Assembly: GCA_041675285.1 (NCBI GenBank)
Contig: JBAYTZ010000014.1
Location: forward strand, 1 to 64,000
Length of the DNA stretch: 64,000 bases
Reading direction: 5' to 3'
From: Candidatus Delongbacteria bacterium
GTDB taxonomy: Bacteria > CAIWAD01
The translations under genes and the position numbers were made by a program. Of this stretch, positions 17,303-26,709 are shown piece after piece. Position 1 is the first letter of the stretch; every line of letters begins with the position of its first letter. The notes beneath the pieces are model-generated. The model was not told the origin of the DNA and did no database searches. It saw only the letters and a program-made list of their open reading frames with translations.

Positions 17303-20300
17303 TTCTCCTCCACCAGCCAGTAGTCCCGCGGCCGGAGCCGGCGCAGCGCGTGGCCGGGTGCCCGGGCCGCCAGGTAGTCGTCCGCCAGCTCGAACTGCCG
17401 CTCCGGCCCGATGATGAAGAACTGGGTCCCGGGCAGCGGCAGCCAGCCGCCCTCCGCCAGGCCCGGGAAGACGCGCGCGTGCACGGCCAGCTTGCGCGCC
17501 TCCAGTTCGGCCGGCAGCTGCGGGTCGTCCAGCAGGCCGATGAGCCCACGGCGGAAGCCGCGCAAATCGTCCAGGCGTGTGGTTTTACCGCTGAACGGTC
17601 CCGTGTGCCGGCCGTACTCGTCCACCCATTCGACCAGTTGCAGCTCCAACGCCCGCTGGCGCGTGCGCTCGTCATAATCCAGCGCTGTGCGCGAACCGCC
17701 CAGCGCCGTGATCAGGGCCGTGCGCGTCCGGGCGGCATCCACGGGCGGCGCCTGTCGCACGCGCTCTTCCACAAAGCTCAGCGTCTGGGAGAGATCGGGA
17801 CAGCGCTCGGCGTAGTAGCGCAGGACGCCGGTGCGTTCCCGGGGCCGGATGCCGTTGGAGTAGGCCAGTCCGGCGGCCCAGGTCTGCATGAACAGCCCCT
17901 GGTCGCTGCCGCCGCCCAGCAGGTTGCCGGCCAGGTGGTTCAGCAGGTCCTCGCGCGTCCAGGCGTGTTGCCAGGTCAGGGGTGCGCTGGCGATGACCAC
18001 GCCGCTGGAGGAACCGGGATCCAGCAGACCGCGGCAGGTTTCCGGCTGGTCGACGCCCAGCAGGCGGGTTCGAACCTGCAGACCCGTCAGGATCATCGCG
18101 CTTCGATCCACCTTCTGTTCGCGCTCCGCGGGATCCACCCGGCGCTCGGCCACCGAGGCGGCCAGGGGCCGCACCTGGTCCCAGGCGGCCCGGCTGCCCG
18201 TGAACCAGGCCCGGCGCCGGCCGCAGCGGTTCACCAGACGCAGGTCCAGTTGGGTGAGCAACTCGGCCGAGTCTGTCAGCTCGCGGGCCAGGCGGGCCCA
18301 GTCCGCGGCGAAGGACTCCGCGGGCAACTCGGCGCCGAAGGCGGCCAGATCCCGCACGGCCAGTTCCAGCACCTGCCAAGTCGCCGCATCCAGGGCACTC
18401 GAACTGAAGTTGGGATCCAGCCGAATCAGGTAGCGGGCGCGCCCGTCCGCGGGGGCCTCCAGCAGGCCGCGCGTCCAGGCCAGGCAGGAATCCGGGCGCC
18501 CCGGCCATTGCTCGGGCAGGCGTGCCAGTCCGCGGAGCAGGTCCCGGGCCGCGGGGGGCAGATCCTGCAGGGCCCAGGCGCAGCGGAAGAGATCGTGCTC
18601 CTGGGTAAGGAAGCAGCCCGCCCGCAGCAGTCCGGGTTGCCGGCGCTGCGGCCACGCCGCGGCGGGGATCTCCACCCAGCTCTCCTCGCTGCCCTTGCGC
18701 GTCTCCCGCAGACCGGACAGTTCCCGCCGGACAATCTCCCGCAGGCGGGGACGGTTGGCTGCGGACCAGTCCGCGTCGGTCAGGAAGCGCTCCAGCCAGC
18801 GGATGCCCGTGCGGCACTCCTCCGCGCTCGTCCCCACGGAGGTGAAGACCAGCTCCGCCCGGCCCGCCTCCAGATCCGTGTCGAGCCAGCAGCCGGCCCA
18901 GCTCACCTCCCGGCGCAGGGCGTCCTCCACCTGGCGGAAGTCCAATGTGTCCGTTGCGCCCCGCAGCCCGCTTTGCGTGAGCAGGGCGGGCAGGGCGGAG
19001 AGCCAGGGCAGGCCCGCGAGGGGGCCCACATCAAAAGCCAGATCGAAGCGCGCTCCCTGCATGCCTTCGAAGACTCCGTGCAGCAGCGGGACTCCGCCGG
19101 CCAGCGTGTGTTCCTCGGTCAGGATCTCGGGGTCGTAGTCCAGCGGCAGGGTGGCGGGCAGCTCGGGCACGGGCAGGCCGGCGCGCTGGGCCTCCAGCTC
19201 GGCGCTCACCTGGTCGTAGTCGGCGGCGAAGCGGCGCAGGGCCTCCTGGCGGTCCGTCACACCGTAGGCGGTCTCGAGGGAATCGGCGAAGGCCTCCAGC
19301 CGGGCCAGCCGCTCGCTCTCCTTCTGCTCCAGCAGCGCCGGATTGCTGCGCGTGCCGACGACGTGGGGCGGCGTCTTCAGCAGCCCCAGCTGGTCCAGCA
19401 GCGCGGAGAAAGGATTGCCCGCCCGCTGCAGGCGCTGCTCGATGTCGGCCAGGGCGGGTTCCTCGTCCAGGCGCAGGCGGAATTCGCCCGTGGCGCGCAG
19501 GTTGCGCAGGTGGTCGGCCCAAAAAGAACTCGTGCCGCGCTGGCCGAAACCAGGCGGATGGTCCAACAGGCCGCGGCCCTGGCGGCGCTGGGAGGCCAGC
19601 AGGGCCAGTGCGCGCTCCTTCAGGGACTCCAGTTGCGGCTCGCCGGCCCGCCAGGCAGAAATCTCGCCCAGTCGAGCGAGGATCCGGGCGCGGATCTCCG
19701 TCAGACCCGCCACTGTCACACGGGAAGGAGGCAGGCTGCCCATTCCCAGCCAGACGGCCTGGCCCGGCGCATCCTCGATCCACATGCTGAGCCAGGCCGC
19801 GCCCAGCGGATCCGCCGCGTGGGCCGGATCGATGAGTTCGTGATACAAGTCGGAGCTCTCCCCCGAGCCGGCCACGGAGAGAAAGAGCTGGGCAAAGAGG
19901 AAGTCCGGGCGCGCCAGCTTGCGCGTGGGGGGCCAGGCCGCCAGCAGCAGGGCCGGCTCGCCCTCCCGGGCGCCGGGCGCGTCCACCACCTCCGTCAGCA
20001 GCCCGGCGGCGGGCCGCAGCGGCGGCAGATCGCCGCGTGTACGGGTGGAGAAGTCCGGGCGCTCGGGCTCCACACGACGCAGCAGGCTGTCCAGCTTGGC
20101 CAGCAGCGGTTCGTTCATGCCGCCCGCGGGCAGCACCAGCTCCACGCCCATGTTGCCCAGGAAGTGCGACTCGCGCTGGAAGTCGCGGATGTCCCGGGGC
20201 GTCAGCCGGCGGATCTCCGCGGGAATGCCGCCCTGGTAGGCCGCCTGGGGGTGGTCCGCGCCGAACAGCGCGGCGTTCAGGCGGTGAGAGGCGCGGCTCC

Positions 20301-20895
20301 AGCCATTGTCCCAGCTGGAGAGCATCTCCGTGTAGACCGTGCCCTTCTCCTCCAGCTCGAGGCCCGCCGGCCCGGACTTGGGTCCCACGTGGCAGACCTC
20401 GCGCCGGATCTCCTCGTCGCTGAAGTCCGGGTGCAGGAGCGCGTCCAGGCGGTCGCCGAACTCCGTCAGGAAGGCCTCCTCGCCCAAGGCCGTGCTGAAG
20501 TGGTAGCAGGTCTCCAGCTGGCCCGTGAAGGCGGTGGACGAACTCAGGCGGAATTCCTCGGCGTTGGCCACGGAGAGGCCGCGCCGGCCCTTGCCCAGCA
20601 GCAAATGCTCGAGTGTGTGGGGCTCTCCCTGGTGGCCGCTGACGGGCGTGGCGATCCACACGAAGGCCTGAGGCGCGGTCTCCAGCGGGAGCAGGTCCAC
20701 GGTGAAGCCCGACTCGTGCACCAGACAGGCCCCGGCCGTGCGGCCCTGGCTGTCCAGGTAGAGGTGGCGGCAAGCGAAGCCGTGCAGCTCGCCCTGCTCC
20801 TGGAAGCGATCCAGGGGCGAGGCCGCCGCGCGGGCGGCGATGATCAGCAGCAGGCCGGCCGCGGCCCGGCGACTGGCAGGACGGATGTGCGACAT
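17299..20895 (-). CDS. Large M16 zinc metalloprotease (PreP/insulinase type)
   Basis: The product is 1,198 residues, the length of single-chain four-domain M16 enzymes. A signal peptide (AAAGLLLIIAARAAASP) suggests periplasmic or outer location. The inverted zinc motif is in GEPHTLEHLLLGKG near residue 94. EKGTVYTEMLSSWDN lies further on; the usual VVxxE segment is less clear. The later domains (DFSTRTRGDLP, YNG-type IRPRERTGVL) resemble presequence protease relatives. It should degrade peptides in a closed chamber. The ATG at 20893-20895 opens the signal peptide; a 12-codon longer frame is less likely. It is coupled to rdgB. Confidence 0.82.
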   Translation of the reverse strand: MSHIRPASRRAAAGLLLIIAARAAASPLDRFQEQGELHGFACRHLYLDSQGRTAGACLVHESGFTVDLLPLETAPQAFVWIATPVSGHQGEPHTLEHLLLGKGRRGLSVANAEEFRLSSSTAFTGQLETCYHFSTALGEEAFLTEFGDRLDALLHPDFSDEEIRREVCHVGPKSGPAGLELEEKGTVYTEMLSSWDNGWSRASHRLNAALFGADHPQAAYQGGIPAEIRRLTPRDIRDFQRESHFLGNMGVELVLPAGGMNEPLLAKLDSLLRRVEPERPDFSTRTRGDLPPLRPAAGLLTEVVDAPGAREGEPALLLAAWPPTRKLARPDFLFAQLFLSVAGSGESSDLYHELIDPAHAADPLGAAWLSMWIEDAPGQAVWLGMGSLPPSRVTVAGLTEIRARILARLGEISAWRAGEPQLESLKERALALLASQRRQGRGLLDHPPGFGQRGTSSFWADHLRNLRATGEFRLRLDEEPALADIEQRLQRAGNPFSALLDQLGLLKTPPHVVGTRSNPALLEQKESERLARLEAFADSLETAYGVTDRQEALRRFAADYDQVSAELEAQRAGLPVPELPATLPLDYDPEILTEEHTLAGGVPLLHGVFEGMQGARFDLAFDVGPLAGLPWLSALPALLTQSGLRGATDTLDFRQVEDALRREVSWAGCWLDTDLEAGRAELVFTSVGTSAEECRTGIRWLERFLTDADWSAANRPRLREIVRRELSGLRETRKGSEESWVEIPAAAWPQRRQPGLLRAGCFLTQEHDLFRCAWALQDLPPAARDLLRGLARLPEQWPGRPDSCLAWTRGLLEAPADGRARYLIRLDPNFSSSALDAATWQVLELAVRDLAAFGAELPAESFAADWARLARELTDSAELLTQLDLRLVNRCGRRRAWFTGSRAAWDQVRPLAASVAERRVDPAEREQKVDRSAMILTGLQVRTRLLGVDQPETCRGLLDPGSSSGVVIASAPLTWQHAWTREDLLNHLAGNLLGGGSDQGLFMQTWAAGLAYSNGIRPRERTGVLRYYAERCPDLSQTLSFVEERVRQAPPVDAARTRTALITALGGSRTALDYDERTRQRALELQLVEWVDEYGRHTGPFSGKTTRLDDLRGFRRGLIGLLDDPQLPAELEARKLAVHARVFPGLAEGGWLPLPGTQFFIIGPERQFELADDYLAARAPGHALRRLRPRDYWLVEEK

Positions 20896-20993
20896 GGGAA
20901 CTCCCGGTTTCGAAGCGAGCTCAGGCCCCACATCAACCGGAACGTTTCATCCTCGGCGCGAAGAGGGGCCTGCTCTTCAAGTATATTGGCAAC

Positions 20994-22874
20994 ATGTGGC
21001 CACTGATTCGACAATTCCTGCCTTACCTGCGCGGGGTGCGCAGCTACCTGGCGCTGGGTCTGGTGATGATGGTGCTCTCCAGCCTGCTGGCGGGGGCGAA
21101 CATCGGCCTGATCTACCCCTTCTTCGAGGGCGTGTTCGGCGGAGCCTCCGCGGACCCCGCCCCGGATAAGGTGATGGCGCTGGGGCCGTCCATCAGCCAG
21201 CTGGGCCAGGACCTGTCGCACGCCCTGCACGCGGCCGGCGGTCTGCGCGAGCCCGCCGGGCAGGCCCTGGACGCCTTCCTCGGACGTCACACGCGCTCCA
21301 CCGTGCTGCTGCTGCTCTGCGGGCTGGCGCTGGGGTTGGCCACGGCCAAGTTCTTCGCCTTCTACCTCTACCGCGTGTTCTTCGTGCAGGTGGAGCAGAC
21401 CATGGTGCGCCGCCTGCGCGACCACCTCTTCACCCACCTGCAGGACCTCTCGCTGGACGTGGTGCAGCGCTTCCGTCAGGGCGAGCTGATCAGCCGCGTC
21501 GTCAACGACGTGATGGTGGTGCGCAGCCTGACCGTCACCAAGGTGGCCGACCTGCTCTCGAACCTGCTGCAGAGTCTGGTCTACTTCGTGCTGGCGCTGC
21601 TGGTGGACTGGCGCCTGACCCTGATCTCGGTGCTGGTGCTGGCCCCGGCGGTGGGCGGCTTCCAGTACATCGGGCGCAAGCTGCGCACCTACAGCCGGCG
21701 CGCCCAGGAGCACATGTCGCGCGTGTCCGAGCGGCTCTCGGAGAATCTGCAGGGCTACCGTGTGGTGCAGGCCTTCTTCGCCCGGGAGCGCGAAATCCAG
21801 CGCTTCCGCGAGGCCACCACCAGCTACTTCCGCCGCATGCGCAAGCTGGAGCTGGTGGCCGGGCTGTCCGGACCTTTCGGCGAGTTCGCCTCCATGCTCG
21901 TGGCCGTCTTCATGCTCTGGTACGGCGGCCGGCACGTGCTCAGCGGCGAGGGCATGTCGGGCTCGGCCTTCCTCACCTTTCTGGCGGCCCTGCTGGCCAT
22001 GCTGCACCCGCTGAAGATCACGGCCCGCACCTGGAACGAGCTGCAACGCGGCACAGGCGCCGGAGACCGCATCCTGGAGATCTTCAAACTGCGCAGCTCG
22101 CTGGCGCTGGCCGAGCATCCCCGGCCCGTGGATGGACTGCGCGAAGGGATCGAGCTGCGCCACGTCAGCCTGTCCTACGACGGCAAGCCGGCGCTGCAGG
22201 ACGTGAGCCTGACCCTGCGCAAGGGCGAGATGCTGGCCCTGGTGGGCGGCTCGGGCTCGGGCAAGACCACGCTGGCCAATCTGGTGCTGCGGCTGATCGA
22301 TCCCAGCCAGGGCGAGCTGCTGCTGGACGGGCGGGATATCCGCGAGCTGGACCTGGGCGCCTATCGCGGCCTGTTCGGCGTGGTGGGCCAGGACACCTGG
22401 CTCTTCCAGCTCAGCGTGGCGGAGAACGTTTGCTATCCGCGGGCGGTGCCCGATCCAGTCCAGGTGGAGGAAGCCCTGGGCCTGGCCAACGCGGAAGGCT
22501 TCGTGCGCGAGATGGGCGGCCCCGACTCGCTGGTGCAGGAGGGCGGGCACAACCTCTCCGGCGGACAGCGCCAGCGGCTGGCCATCGCGCGGGCCGTGGC
22601 GCGGCATCCCCAGGTGCTGGTCTTCGACGAGGCCACCAGCGCGCTGGACTCGGAGAGCGAGCAGCTGGTGCAGGCCGCGCTGGAGCGCTCGGTGAGCGAG
22701 CGCACGGCCCTGGTGATCGCCCACCGGCTCTCCACCATCATCCGGGCGGACCGCATCGTCTGCCTCAAGGAGGGGCGCATCGACGGCGTGGGTCCGCACG
22801 AGGAGCTCCTGCGCACCAGCGAGGAGTACCGCAAGCTCTACGATCTCCAATTCAGCATCCAGGAGGAGGCGTGA
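20994..22874 (+). CDS. msbA: ABC exporter, MsbA type
   Basis: The product is 626 residues: an N-terminal six-helix membrane domain (about 1-340) and a nucleotide-binding domain (about 385-626). Walker A is VGGSGSGKTTLANL, the Q-loop is VGQDTWLF, the signature is NLSGGQRQRLAIARA, Walker B is VLVFDEATSALDSES, and the switch His is in VIAHRLSTI. Between the first two helices there is a larger soluble loop (residues about 35-100) than in E. coli MsbA. The following LPS-type genes support lipid A or oligosaccharide flipping. It overlaps the next coding region by four bases. Confidence 0.85.
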   Translation: MWPLIRQFLPYLRGVRSYLALGLVMMVLSSLLAGANIGLIYPFFEGVFGGASADPAPDKVMALGPSISQLGQDLSHALHAAGGLREPAGQALDAFLGRHTRSTVLLLLCGLALGLATAKFFAFYLYRVFFVQVEQTMVRRLRDHLFTHLQDLSLDVVQRFRQGELISRVVNDVMVVRSLTVTKVADLLSNLLQSLVYFVLALLVDWRLTLISVLVLAPAVGGFQYIGRKLRTYSRRAQEHMSRVSERLSENLQGYRVVQAFFAREREIQRFREATTSYFRRMRKLELVAGLSGPFGEFASMLVAVFMLWYGGRHVLSGEGMSGSAFLTFLAALLAMLHPLKITARTWNELQRGTGAGDRILEIFKLRSSLALAEHPRPVDGLREGIELRHVSLSYDGKPALQDVSLTLRKGEMLALVGGSGSGKTTLANLVLRLIDPSQGELLLDGRDIRELDLGAYRGLFGVVGQDTWLFQLSVAENVCYPRAVPDPVQVEEALGLANAEGFVREMGGPDSLVQEGGHNLSGGQRQRLAIARAVARHPQVLVFDEATSALDSESEQLVQAALERSVSERTALVIAHRLSTIIRADRIVCLKEGRIDGVGPHEELLRTSEEYRKLYDLQFSIQEEA

Positions 22875-23281
22875 TCCTATCCGTGCCCGTGTCCGTGGGC
22901 GAACTGCTGGACAAGATGTCCATCCTGCGCATCAAGCTGGTGGAGATCCAGGATCCGGCCAAGCGCCAGAATGTCCGCCGCGAGCTGGACGAGCTGGAGG
23001 CCGTGGCCCGGACGCATGGCCTTGCCCATCCGGAGCTGGAGCAGGGGCTGGACGAGGTGAACGCGGAACTCTGGCGCATCGAGGACGAGCTGCGGGTGCT
23101 GGAGCGCGAGCAACGCTTCGACGCGCGCTTCATCGAGCTGGCCCGCGCCGTGTATTACACCAACGACCGGCGCGCCCGGCTGAAGCGTGAACTCAACGCG
23201 CACTTCGGCTCCGCGCTGGTGGAGGAGAAGCAGTACGTGGAGTACGGCGGGCCGGTCCCGCCGGGGTCCTCCGGTCCATGA
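22871..23281 (+). CDS. DUF6165 family protein
   Basis: The product is 136 residues, small, soluble and highly charged. The N-terminus VPVSVGELLDKMSILRIKLVEIQDP is characteristic of the DUF6165 family, whose members commonly lie in LPS or glycan gene clusters. The rest is mostly helical with a strong heptad-like pattern (LDELEAVARTHGL, NAELWRIEDELRVLEREQRF). The GTG start overlaps the msbA stop codon and the stop codon overlaps the heptosyltransferase start, so it is embedded in a coupled operon. A part in coordinating LPS assembly is inferred from context only. Confidence 0.75.
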   Translation: MILSVPVSVGELLDKMSILRIKLVEIQDPAKRQNVRRELDELEAVARTHGLAHPELEQGLDEVNAELWRIEDELRVLEREQRFDARFIELARAVYYTNDRRARLKRELNAHFGSALVEEKQYVEYGGPVPPGSSGP

Positions 23282-24372
23282 TTCGCATCCTGGTCATCCA
23301 ACTGCGGCGCCTTGGCGACGTGCTCATGACCACGCCGCTGCTGCGCAGCCTGCGCGGCAACTTCCCCGACGCGCGGCTGGACTTCCTCTGCGAACCCGGC
23401 AGCCGTCAGGTGCTGGAGCACAATTCCCTGGTGGATGAGATCCGGCTGCTGAGCGAGCGGCCCACGGGCGTGGACCTGCTGGACCTGGCCATGGAATTGC
23501 GACGGGCCCGTTACGATTGGGTGATCGACTGCCAGGGCCTGGCCAAGACGGGCCTGCTGGCGCGGCTGAGCGGCGCGCCCGTGCGGCTGGGATACGGCGG
23601 CCGCTGGTGGAGGCCGCTGGTCTACAGCACGCGCTACGTGAGACACAACGCCGATTACAGCGCCCTGGACAAGCTGCGGCTGCTGGGGCGGCTGCTGGAC
23701 GAGGCCCACGCCCCCGATCCCCGCGACCTGGAGCTGGAGTTTCCCGTGGCGCCCCAGGCCCGCCAGGAGGCGGAGCTGTTCTGCCGCGCCACTTTCCAGG
23801 GCACGGCCAGCCTGCCCCCCGCCCGCCCGGGCGGACCCGCGCGCTGGCCCGTGGCGGCCCTGTTCGGCGTCAGTCGGCAACCCTACAAGGTCTGGCCGGC
23901 GGAGGCGCTGGCGGAGGTGGGCCGGCGGCTGGCTGCGGCGGGGCTGCGGCCCTTCCTGGTGCACGGGCCGGGCGAGGAGGAGGCGGCCCGGCGGGTGGCG
24001 GAGCGCATCGGCCCCGCGGCCCTGGTGGACTACCCCCTGCCCTCCTTTCCCGTGCTGAAGGAGATCCTGGCCCGCTGCGCGCTCTTCGTGGGCAACGACG
24101 GCGGACCCAAGCACCTGGCGGCCCTCTCCGGCATTCCCAGCGTGGCCGTCTTCGGCCGCGTGCACCCCGAGAGCTGGACGCGCCCGGGGGACGCCACCCA
24201 GCGCTGGGTGGCCACGGCCTCGGAGACGCGCCGCCTGCCCACCCGCGGGCCCTGCGAGACGGCCCGCAGCCTGGAGGAGATTCCGGCGGAGAGCGTCTGG
24301 CGCGAAGTGGAGTCCCTGCTGCGCGGCCAGCCCCGCCTGTTCCAGTCCCAACGGGGAGCGCGGCGGCCATGA
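23278..24372 (+). CDS. LPS heptosyltransferase-like GT9 glycosyltransferase
   Basis: The product is 364 residues. The N-terminus IRILVIQLRRLGDVLMTTPLLRSLR is the glycosyltransferase family 9 signature. The nucleotide-sugar site has FVGNDGGPKHLAALSGIPSVAVFG near residue 265. These enzymes add ADP-heptose (or related sugars) to the LPS core at the inner face of the inner membrane. Which heptose position is modified cannot be told. It overlaps DUF6165 upstream and the next glycosyltransferase downstream by four bases each. Confidence 0.87.
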   Translation: MIRILVIQLRRLGDVLMTTPLLRSLRGNFPDARLDFLCEPGSRQVLEHNSLVDEIRLLSERPTGVDLLDLAMELRRARYDWVIDCQGLAKTGLLARLSGAPVRLGYGGRWWRPLVYSTRYVRHNADYSALDKLRLLGRLLDEAHAPDPRDLELEFPVAPQARQEAELFCRATFQGTASLPPARPGGPARWPVAALFGVSRQPYKVWPAEALAEVGRRLAAAGLRPFLVHGPGEEEAARRVAERIGPAALVDYPLPSFPVLKEILARCALFVGNDGGPKHLAALSGIPSVAVFGRVHPESWTRPGDATQRWVATASETRRLPTRGPCETARSLEEIPAESVWREVESLLRGQPRLFQSQRGARRP

Positions 24373-25436
24373 GGATCCTCTACGTCAACAGCACGCGTCG
24401 CTGGGGCGGCGTCAAGAGCTGGTGCCTGCGGAGTGCCCGCAGCCTGCAGCAGCGCGGTCACGAACTGTGGGTGGCCGGCCGGACGGGCGACCCCTTCCTG
24501 GACGCCTGCCGGGACGCGGACCTGAGCATCCTGCCGCTGGCCTTCGGCATGAGCTGGTCGCCCCTGCTGATCCTGCGCCTGCACGGCCTGATCCGCCGCC
24601 TGGGCATTGAGGTAACGGTCTGCAACACGGGCCGCGACTTGTCCACCGCGGGAGTGGCCAGCCGGCTGGCCGGCGTGCCCGTGGTGCACCGGGTGGGCTC
24701 GGGCAGCGACTTCCCCGACAGCTGGGTCCGGCGCCGCACGCACCACCTGCTGGGAACGCGCCTGCTGGCCCCCGCCCAGGTGGTCAGGGACGAACTGCTA
24801 ACGAACTACAGCTGGCTGCGTCCCGAGGACGTGGCGGTGTCCTGGAACGGCGCGCTGGCCCCGGCGCGGCCCGCCCTGCCCGGACCGGCGGACCGGCTGG
24901 TCTGCCTGTCGCGGCTGGCGGCGGGCAAGGGCCTGGAGCCGCTGCTGCAAGCCGTGGACCAACTCCAGCGCGCGGGCCGGGTCCTGCAACTGGATCTGGT
25001 GGGCGAGGGCCCGCTGGAGGCCGAGTTGAAGTCCCGCAGCCGGGAGCTGGGTCTGGACGAGAGCGTGCGCTTCCCCGGCTTCGTCCGCCCCGCGGCCGGC
25101 GTGCTGTCGCTGGCGGGAATCGGCGTGCTGCCTTCCCTGCGCGAGGGTTTTCCCAACACCCTGCTTGAATACTGGGCCGCCGGGCTGGCCGTGGTGGCCA
25201 GCGACCTGCCCGGCGTGCGCGAGGCCCTGGATGGGAGCGGCGCGGCCCTGCTGGTGCCGCCCGGCGACCCGGGCGCGCTGGCTCAGGCCCTGGGCCGCCT
25301 GCTGGACGACGACGGCTTGCGGCGGGAAACGGCCGCGGCCGGGCAGGCCCGGCTGGCCGAGCGCTTCACCAGCGTGCGCGAGGCCGAGCGCCTGGAGGCC
25401 TTCTACCAGGGCCTGATCGCCGAGCGTCACCCATGA
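24369..25436 (+). CDS. GT4-family glycosyltransferase
   Basis: The product is 355 residues with the GT-B fold. The N-terminus is MRILYVNSTRRWGGVKSWCL, a donor-site region is VCLSRLAAGKGLEPLLQAV and LDLVGEGPLEAEL, and the GT4 motif PSLREGFPNTLLEYWAAGLAVVASDLPGVREAL carries the E-x7-E pair. It should add a sugar to the LPS core or another surface glycan. The ATG overlaps the heptosyltransferase stop codon. The open frame extends far upstream, but that part only shadows the preceding gene. Confidence 0.87.
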   Translation: MRILYVNSTRRWGGVKSWCLRSARSLQQRGHELWVAGRTGDPFLDACRDADLSILPLAFGMSWSPLLILRLHGLIRRLGIEVTVCNTGRDLSTAGVASRLAGVPVVHRVGSGSDFPDSWVRRRTHHLLGTRLLAPAQVVRDELLTNYSWLRPEDVAVSWNGALAPARPALPGPADRLVCLSRLAAGKGLEPLLQAVDQLQRAGRVLQLDLVGEGPLEAELKSRSRELGLDESVRFPGFVRPAAGVLSLAGIGVLPSLREGFPNTLLEYWAAGLAVVASDLPGVREALDGSGAALLVPPGDPGALAQALGRLLDDDGLRRETAAAGQARLAERFTSVREAERLEAFYQGLIAERHP

Positions 25437-26668
25437 CGGATCCGGTGGCGCCGCGGCAGCTGGTCATCCTCTGCTACGTCCGCCTGGACCGCCCCGGCGG
25501 CGCCGCCTGGTCCCGCCTGTTGAATTACGCCCGGGCCTTCGTGGCGGCCACCGGCGGCCACGTCCACATTTTTTCCTCGCGCTGCCTGGACCTGGGCGCG
25601 CCGCCCCTCGAGACGGGGGTGGCGGGCTGCCTGGCCCAGGGCCGAACCCTGCCTCCGCTCGCCTGGTGGGAACAGGGGTGGCCGCGCCGGCGCCTCCGCC
25701 GGTGGCTGCGGGAGGTGCTGGAGCGGATCCGCGCGCTGGGGGGCGAGTGCTCCGTGCTGGTGGTGCCCAACAACCACGAGCTGTGGGAGAACCGGCTGAC
25801 CCGGCGCACGCTGCAGGAGGCCGGGCTGGCCGTCTATCTGGAGAAGAACGAACTCGAGCTGGGCCTGGCCCTGCACCTGCGGGGCTTCCAGTGGAACCGG
25901 CTGGGCGACTGCCTGCGCGACTGGCTGCTCTTTCCCTATCAATTGCTCAAGGCCGCGCTGCTGGACCGGCAGATCTCCCGCTACCAGGGCGTGGTGGTGA
26001 TTTCCCGCCGCCTGGAGGCCTGGGTCGCGCCGCGCAATCCCAACCTGGTGCGCGTGCCCGTGCTGATGGACGAGCCGGCGCCGCACGCTGCCGACCCGCC
26101 GCCCCCCGGCTTCCAGATCGGCTTCACGGGCAGCGTGAGCCAGCGCAAGGAAGGCTTGGGCCGCTTCATCCGGGTCCTGGGCGAATTGCGCGGACAACTG
26201 CCCGACGCCGAGCTGCAGATCTACGGCAAGTGGCAGACGCCGGAGGGGCGCCGGCTGCGTGCTTTGGTCCGCCGGCTGGACCTGGAGGCGCGCGTGCATT
26301 TCCACGGCGAGCGCTCCCTCTGCGAAATCCAGCGCGTGCTGGGAGCCCACCACCTGCTGATCCTGCCGCGGCCCCGCACGCTGCAGAACGAGTACGGCTT
26401 CTCCACCAAGCTGGCCGGCTACCTGGGCTCCGGCGTAGCCACCCTGGCCACGGCGGTCAGCGACAATGCCGACTACCTCCAGGACGGCGTGAACGGCTTT
26501 CTGCTGCCGTCGGACCGGCCGGAGCGCCTGCGCGCCAAGCTGCTGGAGATCTACGGGCGGCGTGGCGAGCTGGCGGCCATCGGCGAGCGGGGTCGGCAAA
26601 CAGCGTTGCAGCACTTCCATTTTTCCCGCCACGGCGAACGCCTGGCGGGCCTGTTGCGGGGTCGTTGA
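25433..26668 (+). CDS. GT4-like glycosyltransferase
   Basis: The product is 411 residues. The C-terminal half has the GT-B donor-binding fold: IGFTGSVSQRKEGLGRFIRVL, LQIYGKWQTPEGRRL, LLILPRPRTLQNEYGFSTKLAGYLGSGVATLATAVSDN. The N-terminal half (LVILCYVRLDRPGGAAWSRLLNYARAF) is the acceptor-binding domain. The acceptor and sugar are unknown. It is the last gene of the operon starting at msbA, and its ATG overlaps the previous stop codon by four bases. Confidence 0.82.
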   Translation: MTDPVAPRQLVILCYVRLDRPGGAAWSRLLNYARAFVAATGGHVHIFSSRCLDLGAPPLETGVAGCLAQGRTLPPLAWWEQGWPRRRLRRWLREVLERIRALGGECSVLVVPNNHELWENRLTRRTLQEAGLAVYLEKNELELGLALHLRGFQWNRLGDCLRDWLLFPYQLLKAALLDRQISRYQGVVVISRRLEAWVAPRNPNLVRVPVLMDEPAPHAADPPPPGFQIGFTGSVSQRKEGLGRFIRVLGELRGQLPDAELQIYGKWQTPEGRRLRALVRRLDLEARVHFHGERSLCEIQRVLGAHHLLILPRPRTLQNEYGFSTKLAGYLGSGVATLATAVSDNADYLQDGVNGFLLPSDRPERLRAKLLEIYGRRGELAAIGERGRQTALQHFHFSRHGERLAGLLRGR

Positions 26669-26700
26669 GCGGGCGGACCGCCGCTGACAGCCCGCCCGCT
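26668..26700. terminator. Hairpin between convergent genes
   Basis: AGCGGGCGG at 26668-26676 pairs with CCGCCCGCT at 26692-26700. The stem lies exactly between the ends of the glycosyltransferase gene (+) and the lipoprotein gene (-). It has no long U tract on either side, so it is a possible bidirectional transcript end. Confidence 0.45.
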
Positions 26701-26709
26701 GGAGACCCG

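Noticed and set aside
17350..21006. Plus-strand frame of 1,218 residues
   Set aside because: It lies opposite the M16 protease gene, which has clear zinc and domain motifs. The plus-strand product is rich in Gln, Arg, Ala and His with no domain, as expected for an antisense shadow in GC-rich DNA.
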